Part shown: in pieces, positions 1-9,381 of the stretch
How the letters are laid out: each line of letters begins with the position of its first letter
How positions within the stretch are numbered: position 1 is the stretch's first letter
Assembly: GCF_003285005.1 (NCBI RefSeq)
Contig: NZ_QMFA01000004.1
Location: 228,828-292,827 of the forward strand
Direction of reading: 5' to 3'
Length of the DNA: 64,000 bases
From: Paenibacillus sp. YN15
GTDB lineage: Bacteria; Bacillota; Bacilli; Paenibacillales; NBRC-103111
Made by a program: the position numbers and the translations under genes
The notes under the pieces: model-generated
Database searches by the model: none
Told to the model about the DNA's origin: nothing
What the model saw: only the letters and a program-made list of their open reading frames with translations

Positions 1-441
1 ATGGGGCACCACCAGCACCCAGGGGGTATCCAGAAGATGCAGGGAGCGGATCAGCAGATACGATGGAATCAGACCGCCGCTGAACATCATGGTAAACACA
101 ATAAACATCAGGAAGGGGCCGCGTCCGGGCAAATATTTCTTGGACAGCGGGTAGGCGGCAATGACGGTAAACAGCATGTTAAGCGCCGTGCCCACAAGCG
201 TCCGGAACAGTGTAACCTTGTAAGCCTGGCCGATGCCTTGGGAGAAAAATACCTCCCTGTAGCCGGCCCATGTAACGGTTTCGGGAATAATCACAACTCC
301 CTTGCGCAGCACCTCCGATTCGGGGGTCAGGGATACCGCCACCACGTACAGAAACGGAAACAGGCACAGCACGGATAACACAACCAGTATGAAATAAACC
401 ACAACTTTCCCGGTTTTTTCGCCAAACGTCAGATTGACCAT
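1..441 (-). CDS. Sugar ABC transporter permease, YtcP/LplC type (partial)
   Basis: The gene runs off the left edge, so only the first 147 codons are present. The product begins MVNLTFGEKTGK and shows a membrane segment at about residues 14-34 (VVYFILVVLSVLCLFPFLYVV). It then has the extracellular loop typical of the YtcP branch of CUT1 importers (VSLTPESEV) and a second hydrophobic stretch with FTMMFSGGLIPSYLL. It lies 10 bp downstream of the partner permease on the same strand, so both form one transcript. The binding protein of this importer is not in the window and would be expected further left. The substrate is unknown; neighbouring glycosidases suggest an oligosaccharide. Confidence 0.88.
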   Translation of the reverse strand, partial: MVNLTFGEKTGKVVVYFILVVLSVLCLFPFLYVVAVSLTPESEVLRKGVVIIPETVTWAGYREVFFSQGIGQAYKVTLFRTLVGTALNMLFTVIAAYPLSKKYLPGRGPFLMFIVFTMMFSGGLIPSYLLIRSLHLLDTPWVLVVPH

Positions 442-451
442 CCCTATCACC

Positions 452-1405
452 TCACCATATTTGCCCGTCGAATTTTTTGGCCATTTTATTGGAAACCAGG
501 ACCAACACAAATCCGATCAGGGCCTTGAATAATCCTACCGCCGTCGCCAGCCCTACCCGCAGCCGCTCCAACCCCTCGCGGTACACCCAGGTATCAATAA
601 TATCGATTTTCTCCTGGTTGAAGGTATTGGCGAACATGAAGATCTGGTCAAATCCGGCGTCGAGAATATGGCTCAGCTTCAGAATCAGCATCAGAATCAC
701 CACGCTGCGGATGCCGGGAAGAGTCACATGCCACAGCTGCCTCCACTTGGACGCTCCATCCATACGGGCCGCCTCATACAGACTGGGATCGATGCCCGCC
801 AGCGCAGCCAGGTAGAGAATGGCTCCCCAGCCAATGTCCTTCCAGATTTCGGACAGAATAATCATCGGTCTTCCCCATGCAGGCTCGGTCAAAAAGGAGA
901 TGGGCGCAAAGCCGTTTTCCTTCAGCAGCATGTTCACCAGTCCGTCCCCCGGAGCCAGCAGGGCCACCATCAGCCCGTATACAATAACCCAGGACAGGAA
1001 GTGGGGCAGATAGGTAATGGTTTGCACAATCCGCTTAAACCACTGGACCGACACCTCGTTCAACAGCAGGGCCAGGATAATCGGCGCGGAAAAGCCCAGA
1101 AGCAGCTTATAGAGGGAGATAATAATGGTGTTGCCCATAATATCCCAAAAGTACACTCCGTTGATGAAATCCCTGAAGTTGTCCAGCCCTACCCAGGGAC
1201 TGTCCCATAACCCCAGCACCATGTTGTAATTTTTGAAGGCAATGATAATCCCGGCCATGGGAATGTACTTGAATACGGTAAAATAGATCAATGCCGGAAA
1301 CAGCAAAAGATACATGGTTTTGTATCTGCGTATGGTTTTGAACCTGGATTTGAGGCTGCCCGTCAGACCTCCTGTTAGCGTGCTTGCCGCCGTTTTCATC
1401 TGCAT
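452..1405 (-). CDS. Sugar ABC transporter permease, LplB type
   Basis: A 317-residue inner-membrane permease of the CUT1 family. It carries the LplB-type opening (YLLLFPALIYFTVFKYIPMAG) and a loop GLDNFRDFI. The EAA cytoplasmic loop that contacts the ATPase is visible as YEAARMDGASKWRQLWHVTLPG, about residues 210-231. About six membrane segments are apparent. The start MQMKTAA is preceded by an AGGTGATGAG ribosome-binding site. It is followed after 10 bp by the second permease gene. No ATPase gene is present; Paenibacillus importers of this type usually share one MsmX-like ATPase encoded elsewhere (family knowledge). Substrate cannot be told from sequence. Confidence 0.92.
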   Translation of the reverse strand: MQMKTAASTLTGGLTGSLKSRFKTIRRYKTMYLLLFPALIYFTVFKYIPMAGIIIAFKNYNMVLGLWDSPWVGLDNFRDFINGVYFWDIMGNTIIISLYKLLLGFSAPIILALLLNEVSVQWFKRIVQTITYLPHFLSWVIVYGLMVALLAPGDGLVNMLLKENGFAPISFLTEPAWGRPMIILSEIWKDIGWGAILYLAALAGIDPSLYEAARMDGASKWRQLWHVTLPGIRSVVILMLILKLSHILDAGFDQIFMFANTFNQEKIDIIDTWVYREGLERLRVGLATAVGLFKALIGFVLVLVSNKMAKKFDGQIW

Positions 1406-1467
1406 CTCATCACCTGTCTGTTATTTTTTGCGAAAATGCACGACTGCCGCATTTTCATTCGGGGGCT

Positions 1468-1518
1468 CCCCCAAAAGTACCCGGAATTTGCTTCGAAGCG
1501 TCTCTTCACTTTTGGGGG
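1468..1518. repeat. 51-bp interspersed palindrome, copy 1
   Basis: An imperfect palindrome with perfect 11-bp ends, CCCCCAAAAGT and ACTTTTGGGGG. The core reads GGAATTTGCTTCGAAGC. Two close copies lie at 43987-44030 and 44051-44101. The preceding TTC/TC GGGGGCTCCCCC is shared with the 44051 copy. It sits in the 326-bp space between the oxidoreductase gene and the permease gene; apart from this repeat and the terminator at 1678 I see nothing certain there. There is no T-run after the stem, so it is not a standard terminator. Confidence 0.8.
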
Positions 1519-1677
1519 TTTGTTTTCTATAGCTTAGCATGGGGACAGGGGGCGGTTTTTCTTTGATCTTGCGATATTCTTATACGATCTTTAGCAGCAG
1601 GCGTGGGGAGGAGGGGACTATCCCGGACCCTGAGGCAAAACACGGGGCTTTCGTGTCCCGATGCGGCGGCCAAACAC

Positions 1678-1701
1678 AAAAAAACGGCATTTCTGCCGTT
1701 T
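1678..1701 (-). terminator. Rho-independent terminator after the oxidoreductase gene
   Basis: An 8-bp stem (AAACGGCA / TGCCGTTT) with a 4-nt loop. On the minus strand it is followed by a run of T. It lies about 30 bp past the stop codon of the oxidoreductase gene. Confidence 0.75.
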
Positions 1702-1731
1702 CCGTGATTAAGCTTATGCTGCTGCTCCCCT

Positions 1732-2766
1732 TCACCCGGTGAAAACCGACGCCTTTTTCGCCTCCGAAATGATCCGCATCACCTCAAGCGCCTCCTCCAG
1801 GGCGATGGGAAAGGTTTCCCCCAACCGGATGGAGCGGTACAGCTCCTCCCATATGTTCATCTCCCGGGCCGGAGCCACAGGCATCGTCTCCGTCAGCCAG
1901 CTCAGGCTCTCCGCGCTGCCGAAGGTTTCCCCCGGTGTGCCCGGGTCCGCCCGCTTCTCCGCAAGCGGTACAGCAGGGTCCAGATACCGCAGGGACATTT
2001 GGCCGTCCGTTACGGTCAGCGTGCCCCTTGCGCCGTATACCGCATATTGCGGCGACGGCTCCGCCACTCCGCCGCTGATCTCCAGATCCACCAGCCGGTT
2101 GTTCTCCCCCTTCATGATGATTTTCACATGGTCCTCCGCATCGCCAACGGCGGCCACCCGCTTCAGGTCGCTCCACAGCTCAGCCACCGGACTCTCCAAA
2201 AGTCTCAGGCCGTGGTCGATAATATGCGGCCCCCAGTTCAGCAGCTGGCCGCCTCCGTATGCCAGGATGGTCTGCCAGTCATCCCGGCGCTGGTAGCCGT
2301 GGCGGCACAGCCGGACAGCGTAAATCTCCCCCAGAATGCCGCTTTCCATCACCTCCCGGACATGGAGAAAGTCGGGATCAAACCGGCGGTTGTGGCGCAC
2401 GAACAGCCTGCCCCGGCTCTGCCGCTCCGCCTCCAGCAGCCGGAGCGCCTCCTCATACGTGCAGGCCAGCGGCTTTTCCATAAAAACATGCTTGCCCCCG
2501 GCCAGCGCCAGCAGCCCATGGACACAGTGGTCGGAGGACCGGGTGGCCACATCCACCAGCTCTACATCCGGGTCGGCCATAAGATCCTCCAGGCGCTCAT
2601 AGGTTTTGCAGCCATAACGCTCCGCCATGGCCTTCCGCCGCGATGCAATCAGATCGCAGGCGGCCACAATGCGGAACAGCCGCTCCTTGCCCTCCAGCTC
2701 CTTGCAGTGCATACCCCATCCGGCCCGGCCCGCTCCGGCCAGGCCGATTCTGATTGGCTCCGTCAT
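1732..2766 (-). CDS. Gfo/Idh/MocA family NAD(P)-dependent oxidoreductase
   Basis: 344 residues. The N-terminal Rossmann fold begins IRIGLAGAGRAGWGMH. The family's catalytic EKPL motif is present (HVFMEKPLACTYEEA, about residue 95), with the second conserved stretch GPHIIDHGLRLL around residues 175-190. Members oxidise or reduce sugars, inositols or sugar acids using NAD(P). It is encoded on one strand with a sugar isomerase-like gene upstream and a GH2 glycosidase before that, then a terminator, so the three probably process one imported sugar. Exact substrate unknown. Confidence 0.9.
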   Translation of the reverse strand: MTEPIRIGLAGAGRAGWGMHCKELEGKERLFRIVAACDLIASRRKAMAERYGCKTYERLEDLMADPDVELVDVATRSSDHCVHGLLALAGGKHVFMEKPLACTYEEALRLLEAERQSRGRLFVRHNRRFDPDFLHVREVMESGILGEIYAVRLCRHGYQRRDDWQTILAYGGGQLLNWGPHIIDHGLRLLESPVAELWSDLKRVAAVGDAEDHVKIIMKGENNRLVDLEISGGVAEPSPQYAVYGARGTLTVTDGQMSLRYLDPAVPLAEKRADPGTPGETFGSAESLSWLTETMPVAPAREMNIWEELYRSIRLGETFPIALEEALEVMRIISEAKKASVFTG

Positions 2767-2887
2767 CGTTTTATCCCCCGTTCCATTTGGCTTTGCTCCG
2801 ATCCGCCCTCGCCGATCAATAAGCTCCGCCGCTTAATCTTGCTCCCATCCGTCCTCGCAAACCAATACCTTCCGCCTCCTGGCCTCC

Positions 2888-3628
2888 CTAATACCCGGCC
2901 TCCCGCACAACCTGCCGGCTCCATTCCAGATCCGTAAGAGGCTCCTGCAAATGGGTATCATGCTCCACAAACACCCATCCGTCAAAGCTGCGTTTGGCCG
3001 CCTCCTTCAGAACGGCGCCATTGTCCAAGCCGATATTGCCGCGGTTTAGGCCGCAGAACCGCCCGCGTTTGGTCCAATCGGGGGATTCGGGATTCGTCTC
3101 CAGCCAATCCTTCAGGTGAAGCACGGCCAGCCGGTCTGCATATTTACCGGCAATCTCCACCGCGTCGCCGCCCATGGCCGCCAGATGGGCGGTATCCAGC
3201 ACCAGCCTGCTGTCCGGGCATTCCCGCAGAAATTCCTCCAGCTGCTCCTGGGTTTCCACAGGAGTGCCCATATGATTATGAAGCGCCACATGCAGGCCCC
3301 ACCGGCGGCAGGCGGCGGACTGGATGCGCACCTGCCGGCAGAATGCGGTGAAATCCCGGCCGTCCACATGGGTCCAGACATAATCCTTGCCAAGGGCGGC
3401 CGTCCATTGGATGGACAGCTCCGGGCTGGGGCCCCTCACCGTGCCAAAGCCCATCCCCAGCCTTCTCATCAGCGCCGCCGATTGCAGCGCCTGCTCCCCG
3501 CTGAACGCCGTCAGCCGTTCGATGCCCTCATAGCCGATGGCCTTCAATTGCCGCAGGCGCTCCTCCAGATCAAAGCAGGCGCCCCCGTCCCAAACATTCA
3601 TCCCGTAATCCGCAATGCCGATTTTCAC
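2888..3628 (-). CDS. Sugar phosphate isomerase/epimerase-like TIM-barrel protein
   Basis: 246 residues with the AP-endonuclease-2 type TIM barrel. It begins MKIGIADYGMNVWDGG. Conserved metal-site stretches include HVALHNHMGTPVETQEQL (about residues 113-130), LVLDTAHLAAMGGD (about 142-155), LAVLHLKDW and the closing VFVEHDTH, giving the usual His/Glu/Asp ligands. It sits 121 bp upstream of the oxidoreductase gene and 38 bp downstream of the GH2 gene. The pairing with a Gfo/Idh/MocA enzyme is common in sugar and inositol catabolic clusters, but the substrate cannot be read from the sequence. Confidence 0.85.
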   Translation of the reverse strand: MKIGIADYGMNVWDGGACFDLEERLRQLKAIGYEGIERLTAFSGEQALQSAALMRRLGMGFGTVRGPSPELSIQWTAALGKDYVWTHVDGRDFTAFCRQVRIQSAACRRWGLHVALHNHMGTPVETQEQLEEFLRECPDSRLVLDTAHLAAMGGDAVEIAGKYADRLAVLHLKDWLETNPESPDWTKRGRFCGLNRGNIGLDNGAVLKEAAKRSFDGWVFVEHDTHLQEPLTDLEWSRQVVREAGY

Positions 3629-3666
3629 GGTAATCTCCCCTTCCTCTGCCCATGGGACGGCCGCTC

Positions 3667-5436
3667 TTACGGCGTCAGTCCCTGATTAATTTTCCGGATG
3701 GACTCCAGCGGCGCCTTGGGCCGGCGGTCCTCCGTCAACAGCCCGTTCTTCTCCTGCTGCACATCCGTCAGCTGCGTATAGCAATAGCCTTGCAGCGCGG
3801 GCGCTTGCAGCAGGGAATGGGTCAGCTCCATATAGCGCCGCAGAAACTGCTCCTCACTGTCCGCTTCCGAATAGCCCCAGCCTCCGGCGGCGTCGGGGCT
3901 GTAGCGGATGCCGCCGAACTCCGATACCAGAATCGGCTCGCCGTTGTAGGAATAGCCCGGCGCATAAACCGGCCGGTTGCAGGGTCTTGCTTTCACGCAA
4001 GCCAAGCTGCCGTACCGGGTCCCCAGCGTCTCCCCGTTTGAAGCATAATCATGGATGGTGCAAATATCCGACTTCACATGCTCCCATCCGTCATTGGAGA
4101 CCACCAGCCGGATGGGATCCAGACACTTGGTCAAATGGTACATGGCCAGGGCATGGTGCTGCTGGGCCTGATCCACTGCAATGCCGGGCACGCCCCAGCT
4201 TTCGTTCAGCGGCACCCACACCGCGATGCAGGGATGGTTGTAGTCCCGCTCCAGAACCTCCTGCCATTCCCTTGTCATGCGGTGGACATAGTCCTCCGAA
4301 TAGGCATAGGCATTGGGCATCTCCCCCCAAAGAAGAAGGCCGGTCCGGTCACACCAGTAGGCATACCGGGGGTCCTCGATCTTCTGGTGCTTGCGCACGC
4401 CGTTAAAGCCCATGGCCTTGGCCAACTCCGCATCCCGGCGGACGGCCTCGCCGTCTGGAGGCGTCAGAATGCCGTCGGGATAATAGCCCTGGTCCAACAC
4501 CAGCTTCATATAATAGGGGCGGTTGTTGAGACAGACCCTGCCGTCCTCCACCGAAATTTTCCGCATGCCAAAATAGCTATACACCCGGTCCAATAGCATA
4601 TCATCCGCCCACAAGGTCAGCTCTATATCGTACAGGACCGGATTTTCCGGCGTCCACCATCTCCCTTTTCCCATATCGTTATAGTCGGTAAGCCAAATCC
4701 GCCTGGCCGTGACGGCCTCCCGGATTTCCAGGGTATCCTCTGCCACGGGACAGCCCTCCAGGCTGACCGACAGCTTCAGCTTGAGCCGCCCCTGTACCGC
4801 CTCATGGCCAGACACCGCAGTTTGAATGCGGATTTCATTGGCGTCAATATCTGGCGTGAATCTGACGTGATCGATCCGTGTTTCTGCCACCGGCTCCATC
4901 CAGACCGTTTGCCAGATGCCGGTGGTGCGGGAATAGAACACGGAGGCCGGCTGCTCCAGCCAATACTGCTTGCCCCTCGGCAGCCGGACATCCCGGCTGT
5001 AATCCCGGGCCCGCACCACAATGTCATTGGGGAGGCCGCCGGCTCTCAGAAGCCCGGTCACATCCGCCCAAAAAGGCGTGTGCCCGCCCTCATGAACCGC
5101 CGCAAGCTGCCCGTTCACCCATACCTTGGCGGAATAATCCACCGCCCCGAAATGCAGCAGCGCCCGCTTGCCGGCAAATTCGGGCGGCAGCTCCACACGC
5201 CTGCGGTACCAGACAATATCATGGAACTCATTGGTACCGATGCCGCTTAGCGGACTCTGGAAGCAGAAGGGCACCTGAATGCTTCGGGACAGCCCCTTCG
5301 GCGCAAGATACCACCCCTCCCGTTCCCCCGCGTCCTCATCGTCAAATTCAAATTCCCATGTTCCGTTTAAGTTCAGCCAACCGCTCCGCACAAATTGCGG
5401 ACGGGGATAATCCGCTCTCCACTGTGGCAGGCTCAT
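3667..5436 (-). CDS. Glycoside hydrolase family 2 enzyme (beta-galactosidase/beta-glucuronidase-like)
   Basis: 589 residues from the chosen start MSLPQWRADYPRPQ at 5436, which has AAAGGAAAGGGG just upstream; the frame stays open 42 codons further but that extension lacks family similarity. Domains in order are a jelly-roll sugar-binding domain (about 1-185, with LNGTWEFEF), an immunoglobulin-like domain (about 186-295) and a TIM barrel (about 296-589). The acid/base Glu is E412 in NESWG and the likely nucleophile is E506 in VSEFGG. There is no signal peptide, so it should act in the cytoplasm on imported oligosaccharides. It heads the unit with the isomerase and oxidoreductase genes. Linkage specificity is not predictable. 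Confidence 0.9.
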   Translation of the reverse strand: MSLPQWRADYPRPQFVRSGWLNLNGTWEFEFDDEDAGEREGWYLAPKGLSRSIQVPFCFQSPLSGIGTNEFHDIVWYRRRVELPPEFAGKRALLHFGAVDYSAKVWVNGQLAAVHEGGHTPFWADVTGLLRAGGLPNDIVVRARDYSRDVRLPRGKQYWLEQPASVFYSRTTGIWQTVWMEPVAETRIDHVRFTPDIDANEIRIQTAVSGHEAVQGRLKLKLSVSLEGCPVAEDTLEIREAVTARRIWLTDYNDMGKGRWWTPENPVLYDIELTLWADDMLLDRVYSYFGMRKISVEDGRVCLNNRPYYMKLVLDQGYYPDGILTPPDGEAVRRDAELAKAMGFNGVRKHQKIEDPRYAYWCDRTGLLLWGEMPNAYAYSEDYVHRMTREWQEVLERDYNHPCIAVWVPLNESWGVPGIAVDQAQQHHALAMYHLTKCLDPIRLVVSNDGWEHVKSDICTIHDYASNGETLGTRYGSLACVKARPCNRPVYAPGYSYNGEPILVSEFGGIRYSPDAAGGWGYSEADSEEQFLRRYMELTHSLLQAPALQGYCYTQLTDVQQEKNGLLTEDRRPKAPLESIRKINQGLTP

Positions 5437-5578
5437 CCGCCCCTTTCCTTTGGACTCCTTCAGCCGCTCCCGGGTTAAGCATGCCACGGGCAGCCTGCGG
5501 TGCATACTGCAGGTTCCGCACATGAATGCATTTGCCACTGTATTTTTCACGAAAAGCTGCATATTTCCCCCGCAGTCC

Positions 5579-5624
5579 GAAAAAGGGCCTGCACCGCAGC
5601 CGTCAAACGGCCGCAGGCAAGCCC
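5579..5624 (-). terminator. Rho-independent terminator after the beta-helix protein genes
   Basis: On the minus strand, a GC-rich stem (GGGCxTGC..CGGCCGT paired with ACGGC..GCAxGCCC) is followed by TTTTT. It lies 11 bp past the stop of the second beta-helix gene and separates it from the GH2 unit. Confidence 0.7.
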
Positions 5625-5634
5625 TCCGGGAGGA

Positions 5635-8600
5635 TTAATAGGGAGATAAATAGCTGCCGTCAATCACCGTCACCGCGGAAATCCCCGGTCCGGTCCAGCC
5701 TACCGACAGGTGGTCGCTGCCCGATTTCTCCTTGTGCAGCACCTCCACGTAATAGGCCTGCCCCGCCGTCAGATGGATGACCGCCGACTTCTGCGTGGCA
5801 TTCCCTGTCCATTCCCGGTAGCCCGACCAGGTGGAGACATACGCGATCCGCGATTTATTCTCCGGATTGCTGTCTGTGCTGAGCCACAGCTCCCCGGCGT
5901 TGTCGCTGGCAATATAGAAGGTGTAATCCCCTGTCACCGTGGGCGTAATATACCCCCGGATGCGGGTGGCGTAGCTGTTGGCAAAGTTGGAGGGTCCCTC
6001 CAGGCTGGTGAGAATGGAGGTTCCGGTGGGCGGTGTGCCCAGAGGAATGTCGGCGATGGTCTCGCCGCCCACTCCCGTCCAGTATTCCCGCACTATACTG
6101 CCCGTGCCGCCGCCAACGCCCCCATCAGCATCCGTGGTCACATTCAGCGTATTGCTAGCCGCCGATTCATTGTTAGCCGCATCCTTGGCCTTTACCGTGA
6201 AGCTGTAGCCCGTACTGGCGGTTAACCCCGTTACTGTGTAGGTGGTAGCTGCCGTACTTCCTGCCAGCACTCCGCCCTGGTAGACGTTATAGCCCGTTAC
6301 TCCCACATTGTCCGTGGAGGCCGTCCAGCTCAGGCTGACGCTGCTGCCGGTCTTCGACGGCGAAGTCAAATTCCCCGGCGCCGTAGGCGGCTGGGTGTCC
6401 GCCGGAGGAGCATCCGTGGTCACATTCAGCGTATTGCTGGCGGCCGATTCATTGTTGGCCGCATCCTTGGCCTTTACCGTAAAGCTGTAGGCGGTACTGG
6501 CGGTTAACCCCGTTACCGTATAGGTTGTGCCAACCGTGCTTCCTGCCAGCACGCCGCCCTTATAGACGTTGTAGCCCGTGACCCCCACATTGTCCGTAGA
6601 TGCCGTCCAGCTCAGGCTGACGCTCACACTGGTCTTCGACGGCGAGGTCAGATTCCCCGGCGCCGTGGGCGGCTGGGTGTCTCCCGGATTCGGATTGCCG
6701 CTGCCCGACGGGGTGAATCTGGCTCCCGCCCAATCCGCGTGGTCGTAGCTGTTGCCGTTGCCGCTGTCGGTAACCGTCAGCTTCAATTGATTGACGCCGG
6801 TAACGGGAACATCCACCGTCTGAGTGGCTGATAAAGCATTCATCACCCCGCTGTCAAAAAGGAGCGTGCCGTCGGCCCATACCTGGAAAACGATGGAGGC
6901 ATTGGCATGGGTCACATTGTCGTCCACTCCCACATCGGAGACGAACCTGGCGTAATTGCCGTTCAGCTGATACACAATGTCCGAGTTGGCATGGGTGCCG
7001 ATCCCCTTGCTGTAGGTTACTCCGTCCAGCCGGATGGGATTGCCGCTGGAGCTTTTGTCCTGGCGCACCGCGCCAAAGCCGGCAGTGGCGGACACCCAGG
7101 CCAAATCGCTGGCATAGGTGATCTCCTGGAGGGCATAGGTGGTGACGCTTAACGCATTGCTCGCTGCGGACAAATTATTTTTTACATCCTTGGCTTTCAC
7201 CGTAAAGCTGTAGGTGCTCCCCACCGTCAGGCCGGTTGCCAGAAATTCCGTAGCCCCGACGCCCAAGGTGGAGCCTGCCAATGCCCCGTTCCGGAACACA
7301 TCATAACCCGTTACCCCAACGTTATCCGTGGAAGCCCCCCAGGTCAATTTGGCCGTCGTGTCCGTCTTATAGGACAGCGCCAGATTGGCCGGTGCAGTCG
7401 GAGGCTCCGTATCCGGCGCGTTGGTGGTGACATTCAGCGTATTGCTTGCAGCCGACAGATTGCCTGTTCCGTCCTTCGCCTTGACGGTGAAGCTGTAGGC
7501 AGTATTGGGAGCAAGCCCTACCGCCAGATATTCCACAGCTCCGGCTCCGCTGACGGCGCCGTCCAGCACCCCGTTTTTGTAAATGTTGTATCCCGCCACG
7601 CCCACATTATCGGTGGAGGGATTCCAGGACATCCGCACAGTGGTGTCCGTTTTTGCCAGCAAGGCCAGGCCCGTGGGAGCCGTGGGAGCCTGTGTATCCG
7701 GAGGACCGGCATCCACCACGATGGTTTGCTCCGCCAGATGCATTCTGCCGCCATTGTCGGTTACCAGCAGCTTGACCTTGTATGTGCCGGGATTCTCATA
7801 GGTGTAGGTGGGACTGGCCGAGGTGTTGGGTACTCCCTCTCCGAAATCCCACAGGGTATGCGCAATGGAGCCGTCCGGGTCGGTGGAGGTATTGGTGAAG
7901 GTGACCGCCTGCCCCAGGGGCACAATCTGCCTGCTGGCAATAAAGCTGGCGGTGGGCTTGGCATTGCTGAAGCCCCGGGAGGTCAGCTGCACATTGGAGC
8001 CATTGCCACTGACTGTGTTCCCGCTCCATTCCAGATCCTGGGCGGCAGCCGGATAGGGGTCCACGGACAAGCTGCCGTTGCCGGTAATGGTGTTGTTCAC
8101 GAAGCTCAAGCGGTCCACTCCCGCCGCCCCGGTAATCTGAATCCCCAAGCGGTCATTGTTGATGATCTGATTGCTGTCAAAGGTGGTGTCCGTGGTTTTG
8201 CCGTTGATCCGGATGGCGTTGCCCGCCGTGCCGGGATAAACAGCGGTGGGGTTGTCCTTGTCCGTGTTCTTCCACACATTCTTGTAGAAGTACAGGTACT
8301 GGTTGGGCGCTGGAGTGCCATCCCCGTGGAGCTGCATGCCCCATTGAATCATATTCTGGATGGTATTGTAGGCAAAAATATGGTGCCCGTTGCCCGGCGA
8401 CATGGAAATGCCGTTATGCTGGCCGCCATCCACCACATTATCCGTTACAATGGTCGGGGCCGCCGACACCTCCAGGCCATAGGATTTGTAGGTGCCGTTG
8501 CTGGTGCCCACGTAGTTGCGGCGGATGGAGGTGTACTGGGAGCGGACGACGCTCAGCCAATGATCCATCACATTGTCCTCGATAATGGCATAGTTGCAAT

Positions 8601-9381
8601 CCGTGTGAACCTCGATGCCGAAGCCATAGCCCGTTATAAAATCGGACGAGCCGGAAATGACGTTGTGTTTAATCACAGCCCCGGTGGAGCCGTCGTTGAC
8701 GAAGATGCCGCCGCGGCCCATATTATGGATCGTATTGTTTAAAATTTTCGCATTGTGGGAGCCCCAGCCTACACGGATGGCCCCTCCCCACATGGATTGG
8801 GTGCCGATGTTGGTGAACTCGCTGTCGATAATGTCCACATCCGGCGTGCCGGAGAAGAACACGCCGAAGGGGCCGAAGCCCGTGGACTGGGTAATATCCC
8901 TCACCCGGATGCGGCTGATTTTGTGCCCGATGCCCGGTTCCCCCCAAATGGCGGAGGTGACAGCGTTATTGCTGTTGGCGTCAAAGGTCAGCTCGGTAAT
9001 GGCCATGTTGCTGATGTTGTTCAGATTCAGCATGGTGGCCTCCACCTTCACCCCGGCGAATTGCGATCCGCCTCCGGTCGCCGCTTTGATGATGGTGGTA
9101 TTCCGGGCCTCGCCCTGAAGCCTGACCCCCGACTTGCCCATCAGCTTATTGGAAATATAATAGGTGCCTGCGGGGAAATAAACCGTATCGCCTGCAGAAG
9201 CGGCATTGATGGCGCTTTGAATGGACGCCCGGTCATCCGCCGAATCGCTGCCGTTGGCGCCGTACAGGGTGACATCATGAGTGGCGGCCGCCTGGACTGC
9301 AGCCGCCGGAAGCACCGGAAGCGCCAGCACCAGGGCAAGCAGCATGGGCAATGAGCAAATCTTCCTGATCACATTCCTCAT
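5635..9381 (-). CDS. Secreted multidomain protein: beta-helix, PKD, FN3, NPCBM, FN3, PA14
   Basis: 1248 residues with a signal peptide (about 1-32, ending AVQAAA). Next comes a right-handed parallel beta-helix of the pectate-lyase/GH28 type, opening DVTLYGANGSDSADDRASIQ and running to about residue 480. It is followed by a PKD domain (DPDGSIAHTLWDFGEG), two FN3 domains, an NPCBM-like domain (GIGTHANSDIVYQL), two more FN3 domains with almost identical sequence, and a C-terminal PA14 domain (GYITPTVTGDYTFYIASDN). The design suggests an extracellular polysaccharide lyase or hydrolase with sugar-binding appendages. Its ATG overlaps the stop of the upstream paralogue (ATGA), so translation is coupled. 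No sortase or SLH anchor is seen. Confidence 0.85.
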   Translation of the reverse strand: MRNVIRKICSLPMLLALVLALPVLPAAAVQAAATHDVTLYGANGSDSADDRASIQSAINAASAGDTVYFPAGTYYISNKLMGKSGVRLQGEARNTTIIKAATGGGSQFAGVKVEATMLNLNNISNMAITELTFDANSNNAVTSAIWGEPGIGHKISRIRVRDITQSTGFGPFGVFFSGTPDVDIIDSEFTNIGTQSMWGGAIRVGWGSHNAKILNNTIHNMGRGGIFVNDGSTGAVIKHNVISGSSDFITGYGFGIEVHTDCNYAIIEDNVMDHWLSVVRSQYTSIRRNYVGTSNGTYKSYGLEVSAAPTIVTDNVVDGGQHNGISMSPGNGHHIFAYNTIQNMIQWGMQLHGDGTPAPNQYLYFYKNVWKNTDKDNPTAVYPGTAGNAIRINGKTTDTTFDSNQIINNDRLGIQITGAAGVDRLSFVNNTITGNGSLSVDPYPAAAQDLEWSGNTVSGNGSNVQLTSRGFSNAKPTASFIASRQIVPLGQAVTFTNTSTDPDGSIAHTLWDFGEGVPNTSASPTYTYENPGTYKVKLLVTDNGGRMHLAEQTIVVDAGPPDTQAPTAPTGLALLAKTDTTVRMSWNPSTDNVGVAGYNIYKNGVLDGAVSGAGAVEYLAVGLAPNTAYSFTVKAKDGTGNLSAASNTLNVTTNAPDTEPPTAPANLALSYKTDTTAKLTWGASTDNVGVTGYDVFRNGALAGSTLGVGATEFLATGLTVGSTYSFTVKAKDVKNNLSAASNALSVTTYALQEITYASDLAWVSATAGFGAVRQDKSSSGNPIRLDGVTYSKGIGTHANSDIVYQLNGNYARFVSDVGVDDNVTHANASIVFQVWADGTLLFDSGVMNALSATQTVDVPVTGVNQLKLTVTDSGNGNSYDHADWAGARFTPSGSGNPNPGDTQPPTAPGNLTSPSKTSVSVSLSWTASTDNVGVTGYNVYKGGVLAGSTVGTTYTVTGLTASTAYSFTVKAKDAANNESAASNTLNVTTDAPPADTQPPTAPGNLTSPSKTGSSVSLSWTASTDNVGVTGYNVYQGGVLAGSTAATTYTVTGLTASTGYSFTVKAKDAANNESAASNTLNVTTDADGGVGGGTGSIVREYWTGVGGETIADIPLGTPPTGTSILTSLEGPSNFANSYATRIRGYITPTVTGDYTFYIASDNAGELWLSTDSNPENKSRIAYVSTWSGYREWTGNATQKSAVIHLTAGQAYYVEVLHKEKSGSDHLSVGWTGPGISAVTVIDGSYLSPY
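5644..6401 (-). repeat. Near-identical 758-bp repeat, copy A (FN3 + PA14 coding)
   Basis: This stretch aligns without gaps to 9411-10168, at a constant offset of 3767 bp, with only scattered, mostly third-base differences. It encodes the last FN3 and PA14 domains of the downstream beta-helix protein. The two copies are direct repeats. Confidence 0.85.

Noticed and set aside
1..378. Plus-strand frame covering the left edge
   Set aside because: It is the reverse of the permease gene and lacks hydrophobic or family patterns; the minus-strand permease explains the sequence.
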